Below, piece after piece: positions 46,121 to 56,959 of a stretch of DNA of 64,000 bases. The stretch is from Acanthosepion esculentum (taxonomy: Eukaryota > Mollusca > Cephalopoda > Sepiida > Sepiidae). The stretch lies in NCBI GenBank assembly GCA_964036315.1, contig OZ038492.1, forward strand, positions 39,680,853-39,744,852. The letters run 5' to 3'. The notes under the pieces were generated by a model. It had not been told where the DNA came from. It searched no databases and worked only from the letters and a program-made list of their open reading frames with translations. The translations under genes were made by a program, and so were the position numbers. Positions within the stretch are counted from its first letter, which is position 1. Each line of letters starts with the position of its first letter.

Positions 46121-46360
46121 TATTATTCACTTTCCATATAAGCATCAAAATTCATACGCAAATATATGCACATGCGCGTTAACAATAATAGACATACTCT
46201 ATGTGGAGGAAAAGATATTAAAACAAGGAAACAAATTTCAAATAAACTTGGACAAGTATGGAATAATGTCATTATAATTAGTCCCTTTGTAAGAAATGGA
46301 ACAGCGACAGACGAGACTGACCTGCTAACATCCGTTATACGAGTGTTGATAAGACGCATG

Positions 46361-46430
46361 TATGTATATATATATATATATATTTGTGTGTATGTTTGTA
46401 TATATGCGTGTGTATGTGTGTGTGAAGCGG
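46361..46430. repeat. (TA)n/(TG)n mixed tract
   Basis: Short TA run followed by TATG/TGTG-rich sequence. Confidence 0.85.
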
Positions 46431-46559
46431 TATGTTAATATAATCCTATAATAGTCTATATATATAGAAAGAGAGCGACAGAGAGAAAAAGACCCATGGA
46501 GTGACCAGTACAGACAAATAGACTGAAATATACTAAGATAGACGGGAATGGATATGTTG

Positions 46560-46622
46560 AACTATCTAGATAGACAGATTTGAATAGATTGCGATCGATA
46601 AATACATAGATGTGAGTTGATT

Positions 46623-46686
<64 letters not shown>

Positions 46687-46762
46687 GAACACAAATAGAA
46701 AGAGAATGAACACAGACGGACAGATAGATTCCGATCGATAAATACATAGATGTGAGTAGATT

Positions 46763-46820
<58 letters not shown>

Positions 46821-46918
46821 TATAGATAGATAGATAGATAATGAACACAAATAGAAAGAGAATGAACACAGACGGACAGATAGATTCCGATCGATAAATA
46901 CATAGATGTGAGTAGATT

Positions 46919-46954
<36 letters not shown>

Positions 46955-47051
46955 GAACACAAATAGAAAGAGAATGAACACAGACGGACAGATAGATTCC
47001 GATCGATAAATACATAGATGTGAGTAGATTTAGATAGATAGATAGATAGAT

Positions 47052-47112
<61 letters not shown>

Positions 47113-47215
47113 GAACACAAATAGAAAGAGAATGAACACAGACGGACAGATAGATTCCGATCGATAAATACATAGATGTGAGTAGATTTAGATAGATAGA
47201 TAGATAGATAGATAG

Positions 47216-47270
<55 letters not shown>

Positions 47271-47381
47271 GAACACAAATAGAAAGAGAATGAACACAGA
47301 CGGACAGATTGATTCCGATCGATAAATACATAGATGTGAGTAGATTTAGATAGATAGATAGATAGATAGGTAGACATAGAT

Positions 47382-47444
<63 letters not shown>

Positions 47445-47495
47445 GAACACAAATAGAAAGAGAATGAACACAGACGGACAGATAGATTCTGAACA
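46560..47495. repeat. Composite satellite: ~80-bp spacer + (GATA)n, about six units
   Basis: The spacer AATGAACACAAATAGAAAGA... GACGGACAGATAGATT ... ATAAATACATAGATGTGAGT is nearly identical at 46,684, 46,839, 46,951, 47,108 and 47,267, with partial copies at 46,567 and 47,441. GATA runs of variable length separate them. Frames of Tyr-Leu-Ser-Ile repeats are artefacts. Confidence 0.97.
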
Positions 47496-47621
47496 TAGAT
47501 AGAAAGAAGGAAAGAAATAGAATGAAATATATAGGTAGATAGAGAGATTCAAATTAGGGGGCTGCTGGTAAAATAATAATAATGAATGAAATTTGTCTGA
47601 GCCCGTATAATTTAACCAAGC

Positions 47622-47697
<76 letters not shown>
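47622..47697. repeat. (TA)n microsatellite
   Basis: About 38 TA units. Confidence 0.97.
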
Positions 47698-47699
<2 letters not shown>

Positions 47700-47967
47700 A
47701 GATACAGGGTGATTTTCAGCTCACTTATGGAACTATACTAAACGGGTTTTCTACGGAAGGAACAGTTTGAAACAAAATTTACATTTTTGCACAATGGGCT
47801 CTTTAAAAATTTAAAAATATTTAATCCATATATTGAAGAAATGCTTTACTTTATCACCTGTATTAATTGCCATAGGAAAAACATCAAGGAATTTAAATAA
47901 CATATTTTCAATAAAAACAAAAAATCTTATTGATTGAGTAGCCTTTTTTATATATTTTACAATTCTT

Positions 47968-48512
47968 TTACTCAGACACTATTTACATTATTCGGACTAT
48001 TGTCCTCATCTTTGTTGCCACATTTATCACAAAGCTTCGGACTTTTTCGGGTGGTTGGAATGTCAAACTGAACTCTTTATTTCGCTCACTGGAGTAGACT
48101 GTTCTAGTTCCACGTGCCATGTCTAATGGATTTCAGTTATCAGTTATCTCCTGTTAGTTTACCTCTCCTTAAGTACACATAGCATAGTGGATAAAGGCGT
48201 TGGTTAGATCCAGTGACAGGACCCAAAGATTCGTGAGTTCAATATCTGGTTAAGGCAGTGGGGAACGTGGAGAGGTGACTTAACAGGAGATAACTGATAA
48301 CTGACATCCATTATACATGGCACGTGGAACTAGAACATTCTAATCCCGAGAGCGAAATAAATGGTTCAGTTCGACATTCCAACCACCTGAAGAAGGCCGG
48401 AGCGTACAACGGCTGGAACGTTGTGATAAATATGGCAACAAAGATAAGGAAAATAGTCCGAATAATGTAAATAGTGTACATAATACCTCATCTCAGAAAT
48501 AAAAACAGCTCT
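47968..48512. mobile_element. SINE C head-to-head inverted dimer
   Basis: Left unit (47,973-48,175, -) starts at the tail; right unit (48,183-48,512, +) is complete: head CATAGTGGATAAAGGCGTTG and TCGTGAGTTCAATATCTGG, body CTGAAGAAGGCC..GGCTGGAACGTTGTG, tail AATAGTGTACATAATACCTC. TCTTTTACTCAGA and CTCTTTTACAGAG at the outer edges look like a degraded target duplication. Confidence 0.8.
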
Positions 48513-48784
48513 TTTACAGAGTTTTTAATTATCGACTACTGTAAAAAATTTGCAAATTTTCCTTACCGTGCTCCATAATTAGAATTATGGTTTGAATTTA
48601 TTTTCTATTTGATATACCTAATACAAATGATATAAAATTTATTTGGATTTATTCTTGAAATTGTAAAGTTTTGAAACAAGACACTCCGGGAATTAATTGC
48701 TCACCGCCATGAGTCAGACGATAATTTAATTTTAAAACGCTATTTTCATTAAACAGAAATATAAAGTTCATTAATTACTACACC

Positions 48785-49080
48785 ATGCACAATAAATTTG
48801 CGTCAAGTTTCTTACAACATTTCCTCTATCTTTGCAGATTATCTCAATGTGGGATATTTTATAACAAAACTTATACAAATATAAACAAAAAGAAACTAAA
48901 TGAAGTCATTCATAATATATGTCCAGTAAAAAAGTGCTTTATCCACATCCACAGTAAATTTGCGTCCAATTTCTTACAACATTTCACCTTTCTTGGCAGA
49001 TCTTCTATTATCTCAATGTGGGATATTTTATAACAAATGTTATAAAAACATTAACAAAAAGAAACTAAATGAAGTCGTTT
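48785..49080. repeat. Diverged tandem duplication, ~165-bp period
   Basis: Two copies of TTTGCGTC.A.TTTCTTACAA ... ATCTCAATGTGGGATATTTT ... AAAAAGAAACTAAATGAAGT, at 48,788-48,912 and 48,951-49,075. No stable reading frame. Confidence 0.85.
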
Positions 49081-50114
49081 ATTAAATAGTTTAAATTTTA
49101 CATTCTAAGCTCTCCATCTCTGTCGTGCGCATGTCTAGAAGTGCAGGTTGATTTTCACTTTTTATCCGAAAATCAACATTACACTCAGTGTGAAATCTCT
49201 CGTTTGATGTGACACGTACTGATACTAAAAATTAGATTCTTTCCTTTTACCAATTATTGAGCTTATAGATTTAAATATCTTCTGAAAAATTATACTGAAA
49301 CACCTAATTTCTGCAGGTCTTTGCTTACAAACTGACTTCAAAATTTTACAATTTGAAGAATAAATACAAATAAATTTTATACTTTTTTGTATTAGATACA
49401 ACGAAGGGAAAATATATTAACACGACAATTCTAATTATGGATCACGACAAGCAGAATATGCAAACTTTTTTTTACTGTAGTCGATAGGTAAAAATGTGCA
49501 CAAGAATTGTAAAATATTAAAAAAGTCTACTCAATCAGATTTATTAGATCATTTGTTAGATCAGAATTAATAAGAAGTAAAAAGTAGATAAAAGTGTGTA
49601 TAACACCATATTATTGCTGAGTACACATTTTAAGACAAAATGGTTTTAAATTTGCATTGCTTATTGGAAATCAGACTAAAGCTATTGTAGAGTATAACAT
49701 ATTATATCATAATATAGCTAAATTCTTCCGTATAATTTAACTTTTAAATAAATGGATGTCTTATTTGATGGCACAATGATTTAGTAATAATGCGCCATGT
49801 ATCTTGTCGATATAGAATTTATAAAGCTTCCGTAAATTATAAATTTTATATGGCTGTTCTATAAGGCTTTCTTTGATCACCGGAATGAAATTCCAACGCT
49901 ACAACTTTTAACCTAATCTTTATTTTTAAATGCGCCTCCCCCCGCAAAATCGTAACGATTTGAAAAAAAAAAAATTGTGTCGTTATTTATCATCTGAAAC
50001 CGCAACTTGTAAATTGAGTGCAATGCCGCAGTTCCAAAATCGACCTGCCCTAATGCATCAACATAAACACCGATGAAATTTCACGATTTCAACAGATTCA
50101 ATATGATTGTACGA
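49081..50114. other. Unassigned AT-rich stretch
   Basis: No supported feature. Confidence 0.4.
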
Positions 50115-50118
50115 CTAA

Positions 50119-50361
50119 CCCTTTGTGCCCTGCGTTCCTGAACAATTTTAACCCTTTTATCTGAGCTCCTCGGTCAAAATTGGCAAGTAATTGCTATGTA
50201 ATAATTCACGGTAGACATACAAAATAGTTACAAGTGTTTACCCACCGTTCAACAAGTGTCTAGGCATTAAGTTATTTTGCTCTACCACTGTTCAACCGGT
50301 AGCTGGGCATTACGTCATATTTCTCTACCACCGGTAAAGCGGTGGTCAGGGCTCAAAGGAT
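50119..50361. mobile_element. piggyBac-like MITE
   Basis: Left end CCCTTTGTGCCCTG, right end CAGGGCTCAAAGG (imperfect inverse). TTAA lies right of the element (50,362-50,365) and CTAA left (50,115-50,118), fitting a TTAA target duplication with one mutation. Internal inverted pieces (ACCGGTAGC; CCACCGGTAAAGCGGTGG). CCCTTTG termini with TTAA are characteristic of piggyBac. Confidence 0.6.
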
Positions 50362-50365
50362 TTAA

Positions 50366-51440
50366 CGCAACAAATAAACAGAAATATGTTTAGAATCGCA
50401 AAGAAGAAAATCTTGGCTTAGCACGTCATTTTCCAAGTCGTCTAGTTTTCTAGCGTATAAATTCCTTCTAAGGAAAAGTGCTAAAATCACTGACACCAAA
50501 ACACGGAATCAATCGACCAAAGATAAGCCTCGCATGAAGTGCTAAACGAAAAACCAGTGAAGCAACGTACAACAAAAGCAAGTATTTTGCCAAACTTCTC
50601 AACAGAAAGCTTAGTAGAATTATAATAGTGAATAATCTCCATCGTCCAGACCGATTGGCGACCACTGACTGCTTTGCTGATTAAACTCTTTCACGCGACT
50701 GCATCATTTAAGGACGCTGTCACTTAAGAAATGAATCTCCCCAGTGAATAAGAGAGAAAAGGAATGAACTGATTTTTTCTTTTAAAACAAATTGTGTTTT
50801 TTAAGCTGTCCTAATTTTGCTGGCAGTAGCAGACATTAATATTTTTATTGTGTGGCTAAAATGATTTGTTCGATTTAAGTAAAGATAAAAGGTTTTTATT
50901 TTTTTATTTTTAACATTAACATTATTGTAAAATGCATTTACCGTCTTATTCGGCTATCTCCTATATTTCAACCAACTTCAGAATGAAACCCTCAAAGATA
51001 TATATTTTCTTTCTAAGTAACTGTTGTAAAGTTGCTGTATGTTTCTTTTGGGGGCTTCGACAAAATTGTATCTTTGCTTGCATTAAGAGAATGCAAGTAA
51101 AGAGTAATATAAATCGTAAACTTTAGCTTCGATACCTACTGATTAAAGCGGAGGTGAGAAAATCTATCAGTTTAGTTATAACAATCTTTATCTAGCTACC
51201 AAAGATGCCTGTGATCTAGAGTAGGCCTCCATAATTAAAATATGTAAGGGACACATTGCTCACAGAAAATTAACTGCAATAGTACATTTTAAGAGTGAAT
51301 AGTTCTTTTATGAGACGTGTCCCTTCAGGAGTTTGGCGATCGTGGCTCTCCACAATTTCTTGTCTTTGTATTATTAATAAATTTTGTTTCTTTGTCATCT
51401 CTCTTAAAGCCTGTTCTGCCCACCATTTACTCGCCAAATG
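50366..51440. other. Unassigned stretch
   Basis: Frames of 60-65 codons at 50,468-50,665 (-) and 50,932-51,126 (+) lack domains and context. Confidence 0.4.
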
Positions 51441-51443
51441 TCG

Positions 51444-51510
51444 CGCTTACGGTTTTCAATATAGTGAATTTTGCTAGACGCAAAATACACTATATTGAAA
51501 ACCGTAAGCG
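51444..51510. repeat. Perfect 23-bp inverted repeat
   Basis: Arms 51,444-51,466 and 51,488-51,510 (CGCTTACGGTTTTC... / ...GAAAACCGTAAGCG) are exact complements around a 21-nt loop. The arms may extend imperfectly outward (AAAT / ATTT). Confidence 0.95.
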
Positions 51511-52020
51511 GGCTATTTTCTTTCTCTTAATTTTGAACGCTTAGTTTTATTTTTCTCTCTTAATTATATACGTCCTTATGTTCTTTTGGATTAATTAGGT
51601 GCACAAGTTCTTGTAATCAAGTTTTTGTATCGTTGGAAGGAACTCATAGTTCGTTCCAACATCAAAATATATGGAGTATCACCTTTTTTGGATGAATACC
51701 AGATTTTGATAGACTTCGTCATATGACGTCTTTTGTTCGAAGAATTCACTCCTTCAAGAGTTTCTTCGTATCTGGAATATTTTATATAGATTTAGGTGGC
51801 CAAACGAAAATAGGTCCCAGTAGTTTTTATTTATTTTTATCTTCAAAAGGATGAACATTACCGAACTGATTTATAATGATTTCCATACATGATTTAATAT
51901 TATTTGAAGTATGTTGGTTATCTCTTGCATAATACAAACTTAATTACCGCTTTGTGAGGAAATTTATGTAGGATTTTACCATGTGTATTACAAATGAATA
52001 TATTAATGTTTATATAATTA
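51511..52020. other. Unassigned stretch
   Basis: Probably includes the untranslated 3' part of the mariner element to the right, but no terminal repeat was identified. Confidence 0.35.
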
Positions 52021-53840
52021 TTTGATCATCAATATAACCTCCACTGTTTCCTAGTGCCTCATTTAATCTGTGAACAAGTGTATAGATACTACGTTTCTAA
52101 CATTCTTTAGGTTTTCATATAAAATACGAGTTCAAAATATAAAATACTGGTCAACGTCTTCTCTTGGTGTCACACCTAAATCATCGAAATTGTTTGAAAA
52201 CTGCTACACAAGTCATAATGGGAAGGAGCAAGGGTGGGTAAAAATACTGCTACACAAGTCATAATGGGAAGGAGCAAGGGTGGGTAAAAATACTGCTACA
52301 CAAGTCATAATGGGAAGGAGCAAGGGTGGGTAAAAAAACTGCTACACAAGTCATAATGGGAAGGAGCAAGTGTGGGTAAAAAACTGCTACACAAGTCATA
52401 ATGGGAAGGAGCAAGGATGGGTAAAAAACTGCTACACAAGTCATCATGGGAAGGAGCAAGGGTGGGTAAAAAACTGCTACACAAGTCATAATGGGAAGGA
52501 GCAAGGGTGGGTAAAAAACTGCTACACAAGTCATCATGGGAAGGAGCAAGGATGGGTAAAAAACTGCTACACAAGTCATAATGGGAAGGAGCAAGGATGG
52601 GTAAAAAACTGCTACACAAGTCATCATGGGAAGGAGCAAGGGTGGGTAAAAAACTGCTACACAAGTCATAATGGGAAGGAGCAAGGGTGGGTAAAAAACT
52701 GCTACACAAGTCATAATGGGAAGGAGCAAGGGTGGGTAAAAAAACTGCTACACAAGTCATAATGGGAAGGAGCAAGGGTGGGTAAAAATACTGCTACACA
52801 AGTCATAATGGGAAGGAGCAAGGTTGGGTAAAAAACTGCTACACAAGTCATAATGGGAAGGAGCAAGGGTGGGTAAAAATACTGCTACACAAGTCATAAT
52901 GGGAAGGAGCAAGGGTGGGTAAAAAAACTGCTACACAAGTCATAATGGGAAGGAGCAAGGGTGGGTAAAAATACTGCTACACAAGTCATAATGGGAAGGA
53001 GCAAGGGTGGGTAAAAAAAACTCCTAGACAAGTCATAATGGGAAGGAGCAAGGGTCGGAAAATATGGAGCGTGGAGTAGTTTTTCCCAACTGAACTCTTC
53101 TACGAAATCTTTTGTTATTTGTGCAGTATGATGACAGGCATTATCGAGATGGATGTTGACTGCCTTTATGTTAGCTGAGGGTGGATGTTTTCTGTCCAAA
53201 CCAGTTTCAAACGGTGAAGTAGCTGGAAGTAGAGATTAGTGTTGACTGTTCGACTATCGTCTAACAGTTCATAAGGGGTGATTCCTTGAAAATCCCACCA
53301 TATACTCAACATGATCATCTTTGGCTATAGTTCTCCTCTCAGTTACTCATCAGGTCTGTTTCCTGCACTGATCCACTGACGACAGAGCTTAACATTATGA
53401 CAGATGATACATTTCACATCACCAGTAATAAACCCTTCCGAAAAGGTCACTTGAAGTGGTCGTATAAGCAATGACTCACAACAAATGACACAATTTTGGT
53501 GATTCTTTAGAGACAGGTCGTGCAGGAACCTTTTTCCAACCACTGAAATCTTTCCAATTCTTTTCATTCCGCTTAAGACTGTAGTATGACTAACGTTAAA
53601 TTTCTCACTGAGTTCCCTAGATGTAGGGGCAGAATTTGTTTTAACAGAAGCTTCCGAATCCTCTTAATCAAGACCTTCTGGACTTCATACACTTGGCTCG
53701 TTCTCTAGACTAAACTTTACATCTTTCAAACGGTAAATTCACCTCCTGCGACTTTTCTCCCTCAATGCCTCGACCTCATATGGACGCTGGATAGATTTTG
53801 CTGCTTCACTTTCGTTGGCAACTTTATGAATCTCATAGTG
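52020..53840 (-). pseudogene. Mariner transposase with internal minisatellite
   Basis: Cut-and-paste DDE transposase, reading right to left: an N-terminal DNA-binding part with ELSEKFNVSHTTVLSGMKRI (HTH, near 53,560-53,620); ITGDVKCIICHNVKLCRQWI (first catalytic Asp region, with the Asp-Glu-Lys block degraded); MIMLSIWWDFQGITPYELLD; NIKAVNIHLDNACHHTAQIT (second Asp, HLDNA); then LLHAPYFPTLAPSHYDL, the site of the third Asp (family SPDLAPSD, here FPTLAPSH). The minisatellite follows at this exact point. The C-terminal part resumes at about 52,190 with NFDDLGVTPREDVDQYF and ends NSGGYIDD near 52,026. Stops and lost catalytic residues make it inactive. Confidence 0.85.
52201..53060. repeat. 45/46-bp minisatellite, ~19 copies, derived from transposase codons
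   Basis: The unit CTGCTACACAAGTCATAATG + GGAAGGAGCAAGGGTGGGTA + 5-7 A repeats 19 times. Units of 45 bp are in phase and 46-bp units shift frame. Minus-strand translation gives LPTLAPSHYDLCSS, the mariner third catalytic block. Alternating ATAATGGG/ATCATGGG variants at 52,384-52,654 hint at two-unit amplification. Confidence 0.97.
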
Positions 53841-54059
53841 TGCAACATTTATGATGTGTTCTTCAGCTGTTATGAATATATGGGCAATTTCTGGACTATA
53901 TTACGACTTTCATTATCTGAAAGAAAAAATATATGAATTACTCATTGTAGCATTACTAAACAGTATAAAGAAGCATTACCTTAATAATTTCTTCAGTATT
54001 TTCACCTCAAAAATCGAACAGAAATTTCGTTTCAACCTACGTTTAAACTCGTCCTGGGT

Positions 54060-54715
54060 ATGACATTAAACTTCTTCCAACAGCAAGGCCTCTGATCGGG
54101 AGGTTTTGAGGAGCGTAGAAACACCTCTTAATTGCTGTTGTTTCCAGGTCCACCCTGACTCAAGGTGGTAATACCTGTTAGGGTCCCAGCTATGAGTAAA
54201 TAAGGAACACCCAGACTGGGATCAAAACATGAAAATATAAAAATACATTAGAAAAAATTACTAGCAATAAATTTTCATAGTAAACAATACTACCAATACA
54301 TTTTAATAGTAAAAAAAAAACAATTATTAGCAAAACATTTTCATAGTAAAAAAATTACTAGCAATACATTTTCATAGTAAAAAATACTACCAATACATTT
54401 TAATAGTAAAAAAAAAACAATTATTAGCAAAACATTTTCATAGTAAAAAAAATTACTAGCAATACATTTTCATAGTAAAAAATACTACCAATACATTTTA
54501 ATAGTAAAAAATAACAATTATTAGCAAAACATTTTCATAGTAAAAAAAAATTACTATCAATACATTTTCATAGTAAAAAAATAAATAAATTCCAGTTAAA
54601 GATTTTTGGAAGAAAAAACTTCAAGGAAATAAATGTTTAGCATTAAATGACCAATAAGGAGCTGATATGCCGTTAAACAAGCAAACCAAGTCAAACTAAG
54701 TTCAACCAATGTCTT
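54060..54715 (-). repeat. Repeat D copy with internal satellite
   Basis: Right-to-left it reads the family head (TTTAACGGCATATCAGC... near 54,650-54,690), then the expanded region, then GGGTCCCAGC..ATAAG/GGACC blocks and ends TCATACCCAGG at 54,054. The interior has expanded into the satellite listed separately. Confidence 0.65.
54240..54595. repeat. Higher-order AT satellite, ~33-bp subunits in triplets
   Basis: Three subunit types follow in order: TTACTAGCAATACATTTTCA; TACTACCAATACATTTTAAT; AACAATTATTAGCAAAACAT, each ending in TAGTAAAAA. The triplet (about 100 bp) repeats three times, with a partial fourth, giving a higher-order repeat inside repeat D. Confidence 0.9.
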
Positions 54716-55262
54716 GATTCTATCACTGTCCACCGCAAATCGACAACCCAATCACGGCATCTCGTTCTATGGGAACTCTTTTGACATGTTTGATCCTTCA
54801 GCGTATTTTCCCAACGAACTGCCCAAATATTTCTTGGGCTTAAATTGAATTCATTACTTCTTAAAAATCATCAAAGCATAATACCCCGCAAAAATGTTGC
54901 TTCGTTGTTATTATACCCATTGTTAAATTAAAAAAAAATACATCGCGTCCAGATTAAAATAAGAATCAATTCTTTTTAATGAAGCTACAAAAAATCTAAA
55001 CGCTCCCAATGCCATCTAAAAAAGAAGAAATAGCTGTTTCGTGAACACATTAGTACTGGCTTGAAAGAGAGAAACGTTTAATGCACTCCGAATACAATGA
55101 AGAATATCTTTTCTCTAGAATAAAAAGAATTAACATTCAGGATAAAACAAAAAAGCAGCAGAAGATATTTTAAATGATTTATCTCAAAATTTAGAGATAA
55201 AAGACGTCATGAATATATAACCATCTTTATGAGGACACATCAGATTTTCTTTAAATTACAAG
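54716..55262. other. Unassigned stretch
   Basis: AT-rich; nothing supported. Confidence 0.35.
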
Positions 55263-55263
55263 G

Positions 55264-55387
55264 AGGTGCTGAAAAGTTCCCGGCTAACCCAATTCCTAAA
55301 ATATAAGCAAATAAGAAAACAAAAAAGATAAGATTTTTGTTGGTGAATCACTTTCTTGGTCGGACTGAAAATTTTCAGCACGACCTC
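55264..55387. mobile_element. Small MITE with mariner-like ends
   Basis: GAGGTGCTGAAAAGTTC (55,264) and the inverse of GAGGTCGTGCTGAAAATTTTC (55,367-55,387) form imperfect terminal inverted repeats 124 bp apart. The GGTGCTGAAAAGTTCC start resembles mariner termini. No coding. Confidence 0.55.
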
Positions 55388-55985
55388 TCGTATTTAGATG
55401 TCAGCCAACCGGAGGCACAGAGATATGCACATTCTACTGTGAAAACTAACACAAGGCACAATTCAAACGGGGAAAATAGATGAAACGACAGATCAAAAGA
55501 CGGATTTTATCTTTATACTAGCCTGACAAAGAATTTTGGATTACTGTGTCGCACATTCCGACGTCAGCTACAACATATGCTTAAAATTCTGTACCTGTTT
55601 CGTTATGACGACACCAATTCGTAGCTTACGCCGTGGCTGACTAAAAGCGTGTAGGAATAACAGAAGGTGCCTTCCAGAGATTAGGCTGAGTATAAAGAGA
55701 TCATATAATGTTCCTAGAAACGAAGACAAAATACAAGAATGTCGAACTGCTGTGTAATATCAAATCTCCTATATGGCAGTTATTTCCTTAATTTCCTCAC
55801 ACATGTAGAAGAAACTTCAAGAAAGATAGGTGATTCTAACGACGAATACAAACACGGAGAGAATGTCTCTAAGGTAGGAATTCTAAGAAAAGGAGAAACT
55901 AAAAGGAAATAAATACTTACAAGCAGAAAGAGACATTTTGAAACTCGTATAAAACTTGGAATATTTAACAATGCAGAAATCGTTT
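55388..55985. other. Unassigned stretch
   Basis: No domain-bearing frame or recognised repeat. Confidence 0.35.
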
Positions 55986-55989
55986 GATT

Positions 55990-56215
55990 TATTTGATTTT
56001 GTTTAGCGGCATATCAAGCCGAATGGGTTATTTATGCTGAAATCTAAATATGAAAATTCAGACTTTATCATTAATTCAAAAGAATGACATTATTTCAGGG
56101 TTAAATTAGAATTACTTAGCGGGATGGCAGTAAATGTTAGGATCTCAGCTATTGATAAATAGTGAACCCCCAACAAAACAACATTGAAAATATAAAAATA
56201 CACTTTTATATAAAA
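55990..56215. repeat. Repeat D pieces in opposite orientations
   Basis: A plus-strand head (TTTTGTTTAGCGGCATATCA, 56,000) is followed by a minus-strand inner segment (GGATCTCAGCTATTGATAAA; ATGAAAATATAAAAATACA-like, 56,130-56,200), so the locus is an inverted arrangement of one family. Confidence 0.55.
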
Positions 56216-56305
56216 CAATACCAGATTCAGACTGAGGTTATCTGTTGACGTTTCTTCTCGCCTCGAAAAATTACTATAAGATTAGCGTAAATCCACAAAT
56301 TAATT

Positions 56306-56329
56306 AATCACACACACACACACACACAG
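56306..56329. repeat. (CA)n
   Basis: Short CA run at the left border of the 1.2-kb TIR-bounded segment. Confidence 0.9.
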
Positions 56330-56599
56330 GGTGTAAAAGTATAACTGTCAAGATCGCGTAACAGCAAATTTGTCCATTTGTTAGATTAAGCTCTAAACTG
56401 TTGTATCTTAGAAATGTTTAAATATATCTTACTAGAATTCTCCGAGGTTTTTATAATACTATTGTACTCTACTTTGAGCAATAAGAATGAATAATTACTC
56501 TCCAAGCTTACCAGAAGAATCGTGATGAAATTGATCATAAACGAAAATAACATGTTCATCATTAATTAATGATAGCTAAAGATCGGAAGTAAAGTTTAT

Positions 56600-56790
56600 A
56601 TTTATATATATAAGTAATTCTGAGTCTGAAAGAAACCTCAACAGAATGCACTGGACGGCCGTTTCGTCCTATGTTTGGGACTCATCAGCAGTGCGCATCC
56701 ACTACCGAGAATTGAAACCCGGACAGTTAGGTTATCAAGCAAACGTCATACCAACTGTTCAACGGGCCTCGGTGACGAAAGGTAGCAAAT
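56600..56790 (-). mobile_element. Ribozyme SINE, copy 1
   Basis: Minus strand: tRNA-like head with GTTGGTATGACGTTTG (A-box region) and CCGGGTTTCAATTCTCGG (B-box region), then the hammerhead, then tail CATTCTGTTGAGGTTTCTTT and AGACTCAGAATTACTTATA. The head to ribozyme to tail order is shared by all three copies. Confidence 0.85.
56644..56694 (-). ncRNA. Hammerhead ribozyme, complete core (copy 1)
   Basis: Type I self-cleaving RNA. 5' stem I GCACTG, CTGATGA core, stem II GTCC/GGAC around CAAACATA, GAAA core, stem III CGGCCG (one to two pairs), then UC and 3' stem I CAGTGC, which pairs perfectly with the 5' side. Cleavage is predicted after the C complementary to base 56,654. All invariant core bases are present. 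Confidence 0.88.
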
Positions 56791-56959
56791 CAGACTCAAT
56801 ATAGCGCCGCCCGCCTACATATTCCATGGTGGAACTCAACTGAAATTCTCTGTAACCATAGGACTGTGCCCCCGGGAGCCACGACTACTATCACCAAAAC
56901 GCTCAAACTGAAGCATTAGAAGCCAGATCAAGCAATGATATAGACATGATAGAAATTGT

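Noticed and set aside
46566..47552. Frames of up to 243 codons rich in Tyr-Leu-Ser-Ile
   Set aside because: Translation of GATA repeats and their spacer; the frame is open only because the 4-bp unit lacks stops on that strand.
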